Source of the DNA: DASREM01 sp035652095
GTDB taxonomy: Bacteria; Acidobacteriota; Terriglobia; Terriglobales; Acidobacteriaceae
Length of the DNA stretch: 64,000 nt
Direction: 5' to 3'
NCBI GenBank assembly: GCA_035652095.1
Contig: DASREM010000014.1
Location: 1-64,000, forward strand
Shown here: in pieces, positions 44,603 through 53,250 of the stretch
Layout: each line of letters opens with the position of its first letter
Numbering within the stretch: position 1 is the stretch's first letter
Translations under genes and position numbers: made by a program
Notes under the pieces: model-generated
Database searches by the model: none
What the model saw: only the letters and a program-made list of their open reading frames with translations
Told to the model about the DNA's origin: nothing

Positions 44603-45520
44603 ATGGACCTGTCGCAACTGGAAGTGTTCCTGGCGGTGGCGCGCGAGCGAAAGTTCTCGCGTGCAGCGGAGAAACTGTTCCGCACCCAATCGGCCGTCAG
44701 CCAATCGATCCGCAAGCTGGAACATGACATCGGTGAACCGCTCTTCGACCGCTCGTCGCGCGACGGGCAATTGACCGACGCTGGACGCGTGCTCCAGGAA
44801 TATGCCGAGCGTATGGTGAACCTGCGCGCCGACGCACAGGCGGCCTTGGTGGAACTCCGGGAGTTGCACAAGGGAAAACTGGCGATTGCAGCCAACGAAT
44901 TCACCGCCCTGTACCTGTTGCCCGTGCTCGGCCAATTTCGCCGCCTGCACCCGATGATCAAGATCACCGTTCAACGCGCACTGGGAAGTCACATTCCGGA
45001 CGATGTCTTGCGCCACAACTGCGAACTTGGAGTGCTCTCCTACGATCCCCAGGATTCGAAGCTGCATTCCATCGTGGTCTACGAGGACGAGTTGATCTTT
45101 GTGGTTCCTCCGCAGCATCCGCTGGCCAGTGCGCGGCAGGTAAGCATTCGCCAACTCGGCGCGGAGTCATTTGTCGCGCACATCGTATCGTCACCCTATC
45201 GTGAGAAAGTGATCCAGGCTTTCAAGCGCCACAAGACGCCCCTCAACATGGAGATCGAGTTGCCAACCTTGCAGGCGATCAAGCGCTTTGTGGCGATGGG
45301 AAATGGAGTAGCGCTGGTGCCGGAAATCAGCGTGGAAAATGAATTGTTGCGTGGAGAACTGGTGAACGTCCCGGTCCGTGAACTGAAACTGCATCGCAAA
45401 CTGCGGATGATCTACCGCAAGTCGGCCGCCCTGTCGCACGCCTCTCGCGCATTTTTAAAAGTAGCCGAAGCCACCGCCGAACAACGTGCCGGACGTTATC
45501 GTTTCCAGCGCGAGCACTGA
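44603..45520 (+). CDS. LysR-family transcriptional regulator
   Basis: A 305-residue protein with the LysR helix-turn-helix at residues 1-60 (LEVFLAVARERKFSRAAEKLFRTQSAVSQSIRKLE), and the periplasmic-binding-like effector domain afterwards. It lies 143 bp from and divergent to leuA-leuB, the typical placement for a regulator of the neighbouring operon, so leucine-pathway control is a reasonable inference. The intergenic region contains an imperfect TCAT-N8-ATGA dyad near 44540 that might be its site. ATG at 44603 is preceded by a purine-rich GAGGGAAGAGC stretch. Confidence 0.9.
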   Translation: MDLSQLEVFLAVARERKFSRAAEKLFRTQSAVSQSIRKLEHDIGEPLFDRSSRDGQLTDAGRVLQEYAERMVNLRADAQAALVELRELHKGKLAIAANEFTALYLLPVLGQFRRLHPMIKITVQRALGSHIPDDVLRHNCELGVLSYDPQDSKLHSIVVYEDELIFVVPPQHPLASARQVSIRQLGAESFVAHIVSSPYREKVIQAFKRHKTPLNMEIELPTLQAIKRFVAMGNGVALVPEISVENELLRGELVNVPVRELKLHRKLRMIYRKSAALSHASRAFLKVAEATAEQRAGRYRFQREH

Positions 45521-45521
45521 C

Positions 45522-45875
45522 CTACGCGGCGTGGGCGCCAAGGGCCAGCACTGCGTGATCGAGAGAGGCGTCCACTTGGATCACCGAAACCAGGTTCGTC
45601 AGTTCGAGCAATTCCCGGATGTGCGCGCGCGGCCCGGCCATGCGGACTGAACAATTCGCAGCCCGCGCCCACATCAGAATCACAGCCAACTCACCCAACG
45701 CGGTTGGATCAATGCGATCGACTCCGCTGAACTCCAGAACCAGCTGTTGGGTAGTGGGCAAAAGCTCGGCGACTTTCTCCATCAACGCCGCCGCATCCTC
45801 GCGGTAAGCCATGCGCCCCTTGCAGTGCAACACTACAACCCCTTCCCGAGCGCTCACTTCGAAATTCAACTTCAC
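45522..45875 (-). CDS. STAS domain protein (anti-sigma factor antagonist-like)
   Basis: A 117-residue STAS domain like SpoIIAA/RsbV. The phosphorylation loop, normally D-S-S-G-L-G, reads D-P-T-A-L-G here, with Thr instead of Ser at the acceptor position, so phospho-switching may be altered but is possible. Such proteins usually act with a serine kinase anti-sigma factor, but none is adjacent. It ends one base from the stop of the convergent LysR gene. Confidence 0.83.
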   Translation of the reverse strand: MKLNFEVSAREGVVVLHCKGRMAYREDAAALMEKVAELLPTTQQLVLEFSGVDRIDPTALGELAVILMWARAANCSVRMAGPRAHIRELLELTNLVSVIQVDASLDHAVLALGAHAA

Positions 45876-46128
45876 TTCATCTCCTCACCGGCCAGGAGTC
45901 AGCCAGACGGGCTCGTAGGCCAACCTGTTCTGAAAGAAATTAAGTTTTGACGGAACGTTGTCACCATCATACAGAGTTGACGGCCAGAGTTGATTGCAGA
46001 TCTGTGAAAAGCGCATTAAAAGTTTTGATACCGCCATAAGCAGGGCGACGGATTTCCAGGAACAAACTGCAAACTCGAAGCATCCAAACCGTCAAACGCA
46101 TTCCATTTATGTTGGAGGATTGTTTTCC

Positions 46129-46665
46129 ATGCGCAAACTCGCGTTGGTTCTGCTCGCATCGTTTTTTCTGACCGGCGTCGCCCTTGCACAATTGCCCGGC
46201 GGCAAGATTTTCTTCGGATACTCCTATGCCAACGCTGCGCTGGCAGCGAACTCCAATACGAATCTGAACGGCTGGAATGGTTCATTAGAAGGCAAGATTT
46301 TCCCCTATGTCGGCATTGTGGCGGACATTGGGGGATACTACGGTTCGCAGACGGTAAATGTGCCGATCCCCGTCAGCGCAAGCGGCAGCGTCTATACCGT
46401 GATGTTCGGTCCACAAGTGTCATTTTCCGTAGGGAAGGTAACGCCTTTTGCCCATGGGCTGTTTGGAGTCGGGCACGCCAGCGCAAGCTCGCAAGCCTTC
46501 TCCAACTCCGATACGTCATTCGCGACAGCGCTTGGCGGTGGCTTCGACTACAAATTAATTCCGGCGGTCGCGTGGCGCTTCCAGGGCGATTATCTGCAAA
46601 CGAGGTTCTTCAGCAGCACACAGGACAACTTTCGGTTTTCCACCGGAATTGTGCTGCACTTCTAG
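46129..46665 (+). CDS. outer-membrane beta-barrel protein
   Basis: A 178-residue exported protein with a signal peptide (residues 1-20, VLLASFFLTGVALAQ) and alternating hydrophobic/polar strands typical of OmpA/OmpW-like 8-strand barrels, closing with the terminal aromatic HF expected at the end of an outer-membrane strand. The start ATG 46129 is set by GGAGG upstream. Gly, Ser and Ala content is high. Function unknown; possibly adhesion or a porin-like barrel. Confidence 0.8.
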   Translation: MRKLALVLLASFFLTGVALAQLPGGKIFFGYSYANAALAANSNTNLNGWNGSLEGKIFPYVGIVADIGGYYGSQTVNVPIPVSASGSVYTVMFGPQVSFSVGKVTPFAHGLFGVGHASASSQAFSNSDTSFATALGGGFDYKLIPAVAWRFQGDYLQTRFFSSTQDNFRFSTGIVLHF

Positions 46666-46671
46666 CGCTAG

Positions 46672-46956
46672 TTAGCTGGTTTTCTGGGCGGGAGGAACAT
46701 ATTCCGGAGGCGGCGCCGCACCCTCCCCGAAAAAGAATTGCTCCATCTGCTTGAGGATGACTTCCTGATCTTCCTTGCGCGCCGGGTTCAGACGATACTC
46801 GTTGAGCAACATTTTGCAGAAGTCCATCCACATGTTCCAGGCTTGCTGGGACACGTTGTCATACACTCTCTGGCCCAGCGGATTGTCGAAGGGCGGCTCG
46901 TCCAACCCCGGCAGTTCCTGATGAAGCTTGACGCAGAAAACTTTGTGCTCAGCCAT
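46672..46956 (-). CDS. yggX: Fe(2+)-trafficking / oxidative damage protection protein YggX
   Basis: YggX family proteins bind iron and protect Fe-S enzymes from oxidative damage. The 94-residue sequence keeps the core VFCVKL, then LGQRVYDNVSQQAWNMWMDFCKMLLNEYRLN and the terminal KQMEQFFFGEG. A Pro-rich tail of 15 residues is added. The start ATG 46956 has GGAGG four bases upstream; an upstream ATG at 46968 is less likely. It is convergent with the beta-barrel gene. Confidence 0.9.
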   Translation of the reverse strand: MAEHKVFCVKLHQELPGLDEPPFDNPLGQRVYDNVSQQAWNMWMDFCKMLLNEYRLNPARKEDQEVILKQMEQFFFGEGAAPPPEYVPPAQKTS

Positions 46957-47021
46957 ATTCCTCCACAATGAAAGAAAATTATCTCACACGGGATGGAACA
47001 ATCCCTGGAGCACAAAATGAA

Positions 47022-47045
47022 TCGAGCCTGCCGAAGCAGGCTCGA
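47022..47045 (-). terminator. Rho-independent terminator of the low-complexity secreted protein gene
   Basis: A 10-bp perfect stem (TCGAGCCTGC/GCAGGCTCGA) with a TTCG loop on the minus strand, followed by TTCATTTTGTG. It is 17 bp after the stop at 47063. Confidence 0.85.
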
Positions 47046-47062
47046 GTTCAGCATTTGTCAGG

Positions 47063-48232
47063 CTAGCGCTGCGGCGGAGTCTGAGGTGAATTGGTATCTG
47101 GCGGCGGAGTCGTCGTTCCGTTTGGATTCGTCGTGCTGGCGGGTGCAGTCGTATTTGGGGTAGTGGTGCCGGCGTTGGGAGTGGTGGTGCCGGTATTCGG
47201 TACCGGAGTCGATCCTGGAACAGGCGTCGTAGTTGCTCCGGGCGTCGTTTGAGGAGTGGTAGCAGTGCCTGGAGTGGTTTGCGGCGATGTCGCCGTACCC
47301 GGCGTCGTACCAGGTGTCGTGCCAGTGCTGGGAGTGCTCATGCCAGGAGTCGGCTGTGCTCCGTTAGGCGTTCCCGGAGTCGTGCTCGTCCCCGGAGTCG
47401 CCTGTGCGCCGGTGGACCCGGTTGTGCCCGTGGTACCAGTCTGCCCCGCTGCAGAGCCCGTAGTGCCCGCTGAGCCTGTACCGGCTTGTGCCATCAGGAT
47501 CTCGGAACCGGAATTCAGCCTCGACGTAGGTCCGTTTCCAGGAGACGCAGTATTCTTGCAGTGATCGGCAATTTTCGTCACATTCGTGACCTGATATACG
47601 TTCCCGCTGGTCGCCGCTGCTCCCTGCGCATTCTGGCTCGGAGTGGGAGTCGCCGTAGTGCTGGAAGTACTGGAGCTGCCCATCGTCGACGAGGCGCTGG
47701 TGGACGCGCTGCCGCTCGCGGGCTGTCCCGTTACTTGAACTTCTTCACCGACATGAGGTCCGAGATGCTCGATGTTTCCCGTCAGCGTGTAGGTCGCGCC
47801 GGTTTGCGAATCGGTCACTGTGTATTCGCCGCGCGCCGGAGATCCACTTAAACATCCGGTGATCGAGTTCGAAGATCCGTTTGCGGTGCCGGGCGTGGTG
47901 CCCATCTGACCTGCTGGCGCCCCTGTTTGATCCGAAGGATTAGAGCCAGTCGCCGGCGAAGTAGTTCCCGTCTGACCAGTTGGGGCGGTGCCCGTCTGCC
48001 CGGTAGGGCTGGTTCCCGTTGAGGTGCCGGTTTGATCAGAAGGATTGGTGCCGGTGGCCGGGGAAGTGGATGTTGTACCGGTCTGTGAGCTGGAGCCCGA
48101 TCCAGACTGGCTGCTCGAGTACGTGCCGCTGCCTGTCTGAGAAGAAGAAGTGCTGCTGGAACTTGTGTCCTGCGCTACAACCCAAGTCGCTCCCAGCAGC
48201 AACAGCGATAAAACAGTAGCTTTCGATTTCAT
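47063..48232 (-). CDS. secreted Thr/Gly/Ser/Pro-rich low-complexity protein
   Basis: This 389-residue protein has a signal peptide (residues 1-20) and three parts. The first 130 residues are Ser/Thr/Gly/Gln repeats with TGQTGT and NPSDQTG units. A globular domain of about 100 residues follows (ITGCLSG ... YTVTDSQTGATYTLTGNIEHLG), similar to a small beta domain (DUF5818-like) seen in acidobacterial secreted proteins. The last 150 residues are Thr/Pro-rich with TPGT and QTTPGT units. The low-complexity arms look like flexible linkers or cell-surface spacers. The start ATG 48232 is set by GGAGG upstream. Function unknown. Confidence 0.75.
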   Translation of the reverse strand: MKSKATVLSLLLLGATWVVAQDTSSSSTSSSQTGSGTYSSSQSGSGSSSQTGTTSTSPATGTNPSDQTGTSTGTSPTGQTGTAPTGQTGTTSPATGSNPSDQTGAPAGQMGTTPGTANGSSNSITGCLSGSPARGEYTVTDSQTGATYTLTGNIEHLGPHVGEEVQVTGQPASGSASTSASSTMGSSSTSSTTATPTPSQNAQGAAATSGNVYQVTNVTKIADHCKNTASPGNGPTSRLNSGSEILMAQAGTGSAGTTGSAAGQTGTTGTTGSTGAQATPGTSTTPGTPNGAQPTPGMSTPSTGTTPGTTPGTATSPQTTPGTATTPQTTPGATTTPVPGSTPVPNTGTTTPNAGTTTPNTTAPASTTNPNGTTTPPPDTNSPQTPPQR

Positions 48233-48411
48233 GGTTGCTGCAAGCCTCCGAGGGAAATCAATCACTTTCGCAGTCTAGGCAGAGTGTTTCAAGGCAGCTA
48301 TCCGGTAGAGGCTTTAAGTTCAGAGTGAGCTTTCGGTACGGCGAATTTGCCCGCGAAGAAGAATTAATTACGCGAATCCGCTACTCAGGACAACTTCAGA
48401 AGGTAAGATGC

Positions 48412-48487
48412 TGGTGGGCCTCTCAGGATTCGAACCTGAAACCAACAGATTATGAGTCTGCTGCTCTAACCGTTGAGCTAGAGGCCC
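48412..48487 (-). tRNA. tRNA with CAT anticodon (Ile2-type, or Met)
   Basis: The cloverleaf is complete: acceptor GGGCCTC/GAGGCCC, anticodon loop CTCATAA, T-loop GTTCGAATC, and encoded CCA at 48412-48414. The CAT anticodon serves elongator Met or, after lysidine modification, Ile. The D-arm (GCTCAACGGTTAGAGC), the variable loop TTGGTT and C4-G69/C5-G68 pairs look like tRNA-Ile2. This identity is an inference. Confidence 0.95.
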
Positions 48488-48644
48488 CGGCCATTCCGAT
48501 TGTAGCGGGTATTTTGACCTGCGTCAGGCTACTGCGAGGCAGAGGGGGCCCGCCAACCTTTGCTGCCTGGTGCCCATTCCCTGGTCCTAATGTGTCACCT
48601 GTTTGTTGTAAGTTTGTAAAAGGTTTGAAATTTCGCGCCGGCGC

Positions 48645-48674
48645 TTGACAGCGTGATAAGGCCCCCTCATAATT
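48645..48674 (+). promoter_or_regulatory. sigma-70-type promoter upstream of the amidase
   Basis: A perfect -35 TTGACA (48645-48650) and a -10 ATAATT (48669-48674) are 18 bases apart. Transcription would start near 48682, leaving a leader of about 210 bases. Confidence 0.6.
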
Positions 48675-48894
48675 CCCGACCGCGCTACTCAGTTCGGCTT
48701 GGGATTATGGTACCTGGACGAACTTCGGCCCCAGGTTAAGACCGTTTCGCCTCCGCGGCAAAGATGACATCCCGTCTTGATGCCGTGCGCGTCCTCCACC
48801 TCGTATCCCGGCCCCGAACCCGCTCTCGTGCTTCACGCCTTGGCGTGATAAACGATGTCTTTGGCCGATTGCCTTCGAAGGAGGTTGTTCCCGC
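48675..48894 (+). other. long untranslated leader of the amidase gene
   Basis: It is about 215 bases with no convincing gene. It contains a perfect 7-bp hairpin TCACGCC/GGCGTGA around TT at 48833-48848, 46 bases before the start codon, and GGAGG with good spacing (48882-48886). It could hold a cis-regulatory structure. Nothing matches a riboswitch I know. Confidence 0.4.
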
Positions 48895-50733
48895 ATGTCT
48901 CCCGAAATTTTCAAGTTGCGTCGCCATCTCGATGAGTTGGTGGATTCGGTCCGATCGCAACCCAGGCGCGATGGATTCAGCCGCAGAAATTTTCTTAAAG
49001 GAGGGGCGCTCGCCGGCGCTGCCGCCTCTGCTCTTGCCGGCGGCACCGGCCTGCTCTCCCTTCCTTCAAGCGCGGAGATCTCTTCCGCGACCAGCGTTCC
49101 GACATTTCTCAACGAAGTCAGCATCGCGGAACTGCAGCAGATGATGACCAACGGCAGCCTGACTTCGGTGCAGTTGGTCACTTACTACTTGGTTCGCATC
49201 CAGAAACTCGACCAGAGCGGCCCCTTCGTGAATTCCGTCATCGAGGTGAATCCCGACGCCATTGCCATCGCTCGGAGTCTCGACGAAGAACGGCGCAAGG
49301 GACACGTTCGCGGCCCTCTACACGGCATCCCCGTTCTACTCAAAGCCAACATTGACACCGCCGACAAGATGCAGACCACGGCGGGTTCCTACGCCTTGGT
49401 CGGAACCCCTGCTCCGATGGATGCGACCGTCGCCGCAAACCTGCGCCTCGCCGGCGCGGTGATCCTGGGCAAGACCAATCTCAGCGAGTGGGCAAACTTC
49501 CGCGCCTCCTACTCTTCCAGCGGATGGTCCGGCATCGGCGGACAGTGCAACAACCCGTATTCGATCAACCGCAATCCCTGCGGCTCGAGTTCCGGATCGG
49601 GCGCCGCCAGCGCCGCGAACTTCACCGCCGGTTCGCTTGGCACCGAGACTGACGGAAGCATCATCTGCCCAGCAAACAACAACGGGGTGGTCGGCATTAA
49701 GCCCACCGTGGGACTGACCAGCCGCGCCGGCGTGGTTCCCATCTCCGAGCATCAGGACTCTGTCGGCCCACACGGCCGGTCGGTGGCCGATGCCGCGGCT
49801 GTCCTGGGAGCGATTGCCAGCACGGTTCCCGACCCACGCGATCCGTACACCGCAACCAACCGCGATAAGGTCTACTCTGACTACACGCAGTTCCTCAACG
49901 AAAACGGATTGAAGGGCGCGCGGATCGGGGTCACGCGGAATGGGACCACTGGGTTCGACCCCAAAGTTGACGCGATCTACGACACTGCGGTCCAGGCCAT
50001 GAAAGATGCCGGCGCGATCATCGTTGATCCCGCCGACATTCCTGATATCAACGATATCTATGCCGGGCCCGAATTTGCGGTCCTGCTTTTTGATTTCAAG
50101 GTGGACCTCGAGGCCTACCTGAAAGGGCGGGTCGGCGTTCCCATCAAGAACCTTGCTGACGCGATCGCCTTCAACAACACGCATGCCAACCTGGAGCTGA
50201 GGTTCTTCGACCAATTGCTATTCGAGCTCTCCCAGGCGATCGATGTCACCGACCCGAACATCATCGCGCAGCAGATGGCCGACGTCGAAACCGATCACCA
50301 GCTTGGTGGCGTCCTGGGTATTGATGCCGCACTGCAGCAGTTCGGAGTGGATGCTCTGGTGGCTCCCAGCGGCGCTGCGGCCTGGACCACCGATCTGGTC
50401 AACGGCGATCACTTCCTGTTCGGCAACACGACGCCGGCTGCCATCGCAGGCTATCCGATGATCAACGTGCCGATGGGAACCGAGTTCGACTTGCCAGTCG
50501 GCATCAGCTTCATTGGGACGGCGTTCAGCGAGCCTACTCTCATCAAGCTGGCCTCTGGATTCGAACATGTCACCAAAGCCCGGAGACAACCGAAGTTCCT
50601 GGGCAAGCTCCCGTTCGACTCGGGTAACTGCAATACCGGGACCGGAGATTCGTCTCAAACCACTAGCACGACCATAAAGAGCAGTTCCAAACCGAAAGTT
50701 GACATCAGAAAGATGCGACCGAAGATGATGTAA
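48895..50733 (+). CDS. Tat-exported amidase
   Basis: An amidase-signature enzyme of 612 residues that hydrolyses amide bonds. A twin-arginine signal is at SRRNFLKGG (residues 29-37). The Ser-cisSer-Lys triad is complete: K150 in GIPVLLKANID, S231 in PCGSSSGSG and the nucleophile S255 in GTETDGS. A Ser/Thr/Lys-rich tail of about 30 residues ends the protein. It is thus a folded-export secreted amidase, unlike the cytosolic gatA in this window. Its substrate is unknown. GGAGG lies nine bases before ATG 48895. Confidence 0.92.
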   Translation: MSPEIFKLRRHLDELVDSVRSQPRRDGFSRRNFLKGGALAGAAASALAGGTGLLSLPSSAEISSATSVPTFLNEVSIAELQQMMTNGSLTSVQLVTYYLVRIQKLDQSGPFVNSVIEVNPDAIAIARSLDEERRKGHVRGPLHGIPVLLKANIDTADKMQTTAGSYALVGTPAPMDATVAANLRLAGAVILGKTNLSEWANFRASYSSSGWSGIGGQCNNPYSINRNPCGSSSGSGAASAANFTAGSLGTETDGSIICPANNNGVVGIKPTVGLTSRAGVVPISEHQDSVGPHGRSVADAAAVLGAIASTVPDPRDPYTATNRDKVYSDYTQFLNENGLKGARIGVTRNGTTGFDPKVDAIYDTAVQAMKDAGAIIVDPADIPDINDIYAGPEFAVLLFDFKVDLEAYLKGRVGVPIKNLADAIAFNNTHANLELRFFDQLLFELSQAIDVTDPNIIAQQMADVETDHQLGGVLGIDAALQQFGVDALVAPSGAAAWTTDLVNGDHFLFGNTTPAAIAGYPMINVPMGTEFDLPVGISFIGTAFSEPTLIKLASGFEHVTKARRQPKFLGKLPFDSGNCNTGTGDSSQTTSTTIKSSSKPKVDIRKMRPKMM

Positions 50734-50755
50734 CCAAGGTCCTTTCCGCGATATA

Positions 50756-50795
50756 ATCCGCGCGCATCGGAGGCCCTGAGCCGATGCGCGCGGAT
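50756..50795. terminator. 15-bp perfect hairpin after the amidase gene
   Basis: ATCCGCGCGCATCGG and CCGATGCGCGCGGAT flank a 10-base loop, 23 bp beyond the stop. There is no T-run on either side, so it may be a very strong stall site or mRNA-end stabiliser rather than a standard terminator. Confidence 0.6.
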
Positions 50796-50948
50796 ACTTC
50801 TCCTGCTCTCTTTCCGGTCAAAGCCTGACCGTTAAGGCCGGCGAACCGCCGCCCTTTGCATGCAACCTCTTGCAATTTGACGCGGTTTGGAGCTGGGAAC
50901 ATAATTACCGCCATTACGGCCCTGCTCGATGCTCCCGTGGAGGCTCTG

Positions 50949-51836
50949 ATGTCTTTCTCTCGGTTTTGTCTAAATGCTTTGTTGGTTATAACCTGCGTTA
51001 CCTCCTGCCTCGCGCAACGGCAGACCAGCGTCGGCCAGCTAAACTTAACGTTCACGACGATCGACGTTCCTGGGGCGCTCTACACGAACGTTTCCGGCAT
51101 CAACAAAGCGGGGGATTTGGTCGGAAGTTACGGGCAGAACACGAGTAATGACTCGCACGGCTTTGTATACAGCAATGGAGTCTTCAAGTTCTTTGACTAT
51201 CCCGGCCAGACCGTCACCGTGCCCACCAGTATTAATGATTTCGGCCGCATCGTTGGTTTCTTCGTACAAAACCCCATCATCGGCTTTCTCTTTGACGGAA
51301 ATACCTTTACATCACTCCAGGATGGCACGGATAGCGCAACATTTTGCGAAGGAATTAACAATGCCGGTGTGATGGTGGGAGGTGCGGGCACGATTTATAC
51401 GACAACTGGATTTGAATTGCGTCGAGGCGTTTACCTGCCGATCAATTTTCCAGGAGAGTACCTGTACGGCGTCGCCAACGGTATCAACAATCTCGGCCAG
51501 GTTGTGGGATATACCATCAGCGGAACCTACCAGAATGGGTTCATACTGACCAATGGAAAGTTCCGCAATATCAATTTCCCGGGCGCGCTCGAAACCGATG
51601 CGCTGGGCATAAACGATAAGGGTGTGGTGGTGGGGTGGTACAACCCAAGCAGCCAATCAGACTACGCCTTTATCTTAATCAACGGCAGATACATCTCTTT
51701 TAGCTATCCGGGAGCGGTCGCTACATTTGCCACTGGAATCAATACATCCGGACAAATTGTCGGGCAGTATACCTTCGATTACAGTACCTATCACGGCTTC
51801 GTGACCAATCCGCTAAATTTCGATAAGCCGGAGTAG
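50949..51836 (+). CDS. secreted HAF-repeat protein
   Basis: This 295-residue protein has a signal peptide (residues 1-22, cut after SCLAQ). The mature part is built from about six repeats of the type GINxxGxIVGxY, known as the HAF repeat of secreted bacterial proteins, and it ends with a repeat containing HGFVTNPLNF. The fold is likely a beta-propeller-like array, with unknown binding partner. The start ATG 50949 is set by GGAGG six bases upstream. Such proteins are numerous in Acidobacteria. Confidence 0.82.
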   Translation: MSFSRFCLNALLVITCVTSCLAQRQTSVGQLNLTFTTIDVPGALYTNVSGINKAGDLVGSYGQNTSNDSHGFVYSNGVFKFFDYPGQTVTVPTSINDFGRIVGFFVQNPIIGFLFDGNTFTSLQDGTDSATFCEGINNAGVMVGGAGTIYTTTGFELRRGVYLPINFPGEYLYGVANGINNLGQVVGYTISGTYQNGFILTNGKFRNINFPGALETDALGINDKGVVVGWYNPSSQSDYAFILINGRYISFSYPGAVATFATGINTSGQIVGQYTFDYSTYHGFVTNPLNFDKPE

Positions 51837-51890
51837 TCAAGACTGTCCAGCAGGCGGCTCGATCCTAACCGCCTGCTCACAGTTGAGGAG

Positions 51891-52989
51891 TTATTGTTGG
51901 TTCCAGCCCTGCACAAAAGCTGACCCGCCATTCTGGATGGTTTTTGTGAAGAAGGTGACGAGCAAATTAGCCACTTTTTGCTCGCCTCCCCATGCTGGAT
52001 GTGTGAAGTCTCCCCAATAATCCAACTGATCCATTGTATCCCCGTACCGCACGTCGCGTTGGATTCCATTGTTGCATTGTGTCTCGTGCTGCCCGTTGCA
52101 CCAGACAACTCCATCACTTCGTCCGGTATCACCGTCAGTCCATAAATACGGGCCCCAATCAAACCATGGCGCGTGATTTGTATCCACCAACCCGGAATAC
52201 GCATCAGGATTCGAATCGATCTGAGCCACAATGAGTCGTTGCACTGTAAACCCGAGCTCATATGAACCCTATCGTAATTGCATTCAGGATCAGGCTGCAC
52301 GTTGACGTATGGCGATGGGAACGGGCACGAATGTGTGGAGAAGTATCCGGCAGGGTCAGTTCGACAGAGTCTGAGCCCCCCAGGCCCCATCAAACGCCAC
52401 GACGCTCGCCCCCAATAAATGCTTAGTGGGATGGTAAACCTTGATAGAGGAACGACTGCTGCACTGTCGGATCCCCAACGACTTGGTTCCATGGAGTCTG
52501 TCCCGACGTGCTGGGATTCGGACAACTGGTCGCACATGGCTGCCCAACCAGCAGATTCGGGTCAGGGTTATCACCGCCCTGCCAGATATCTTCGTTCCCT
52601 CCGCACACTTCGATGTCACAGTTAGAAAACCCCAGAAACAGGAACACGATCTTGCCATTGGGCGATGGATTTCCGTTTTGATCGAGAGGCTGCACGGAGG
52701 GGTACGCTCCTAAGTTGATGCCAGGCGTTGCGTGGGCTGCCGCATTTCCAAACATCTCGGAATTCCCGTACGTGCCGTACAGGCTGATGATGTTGTGGTT
52801 CGGGTCCCCGTAGTCTTGCTTGTTACCATCCATCAGTGGGATGTTGTGGGTAGTCCAAGGCGTTCCACTAGTAGGACACGAGTTCACATTAGCAAAGTCA
52901 AGCGCTTCGATGGCACATGGCACCTGAGCCGAGACGCTGACGGCGCAAAGGACCGTGCCAAGAAGACACAAAATCAGTGTGTGCTTCAC
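51891..52989 (-). pseudogene. decayed secreted-protein gene with several frameshifts
   Basis: The first 188 codons (52423-52989) form an intact-looking secreted protein with a signal peptide, a GTG start and a strong AAGGAGG ribosome binding site. Coding-like sequence then continues in other frames: a stretch ending AFDGAWGAQTLS, then SCPFPSPYVNVQPDPECNYD, then a 117-codon piece (51891-52244) rich in Trp and Asp (WFDWGPYLWTDGDT). At least two and probably three frameshifts within about 200 bases break the gene. The two long pieces look like parts of one protein of about 360 residues. The family is not recognised. Sequencing error is a possible but less likely explanation. Confidence 0.65.
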
Positions 52990-53250
52990 AGACTTCCTCC
53001 TTGTGGTGATTGCGAACGAGCGGATCGACGCTATGGGCGCAGTTCGTTCGCCAAGCTCGCCCGAGCGGGAAGGTACAAAGAGAGCGAGGGCCGTACTTCC
53101 AACTACTGGGGCGGTAAGTTACATCGAGTATAAGTTGCGAATACTGCCGAGAAAAATCTTGAATTGATATTCATGTACCTAGACAGTCGTATCCCGGCGA
53201 CAAATGAGCAAAGGCAGGTAAACCGTAAGTCTGCTGCTCTGAATAGTTAG

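Noticed and set aside
47100..48200. Dense short repeats that might be a CRISPR or minisatellite
   Set aside because: They are degenerate, in frame and encode the Thr/Gly/Pro arms of a secreted protein.
49336..50214. A 292-codon minus-strand frame inside the amidase gene
   Set aside because: The amidase triad and fold are complete on the plus strand; the antisense frame lacks a ribosome binding site and homology-like motifs.
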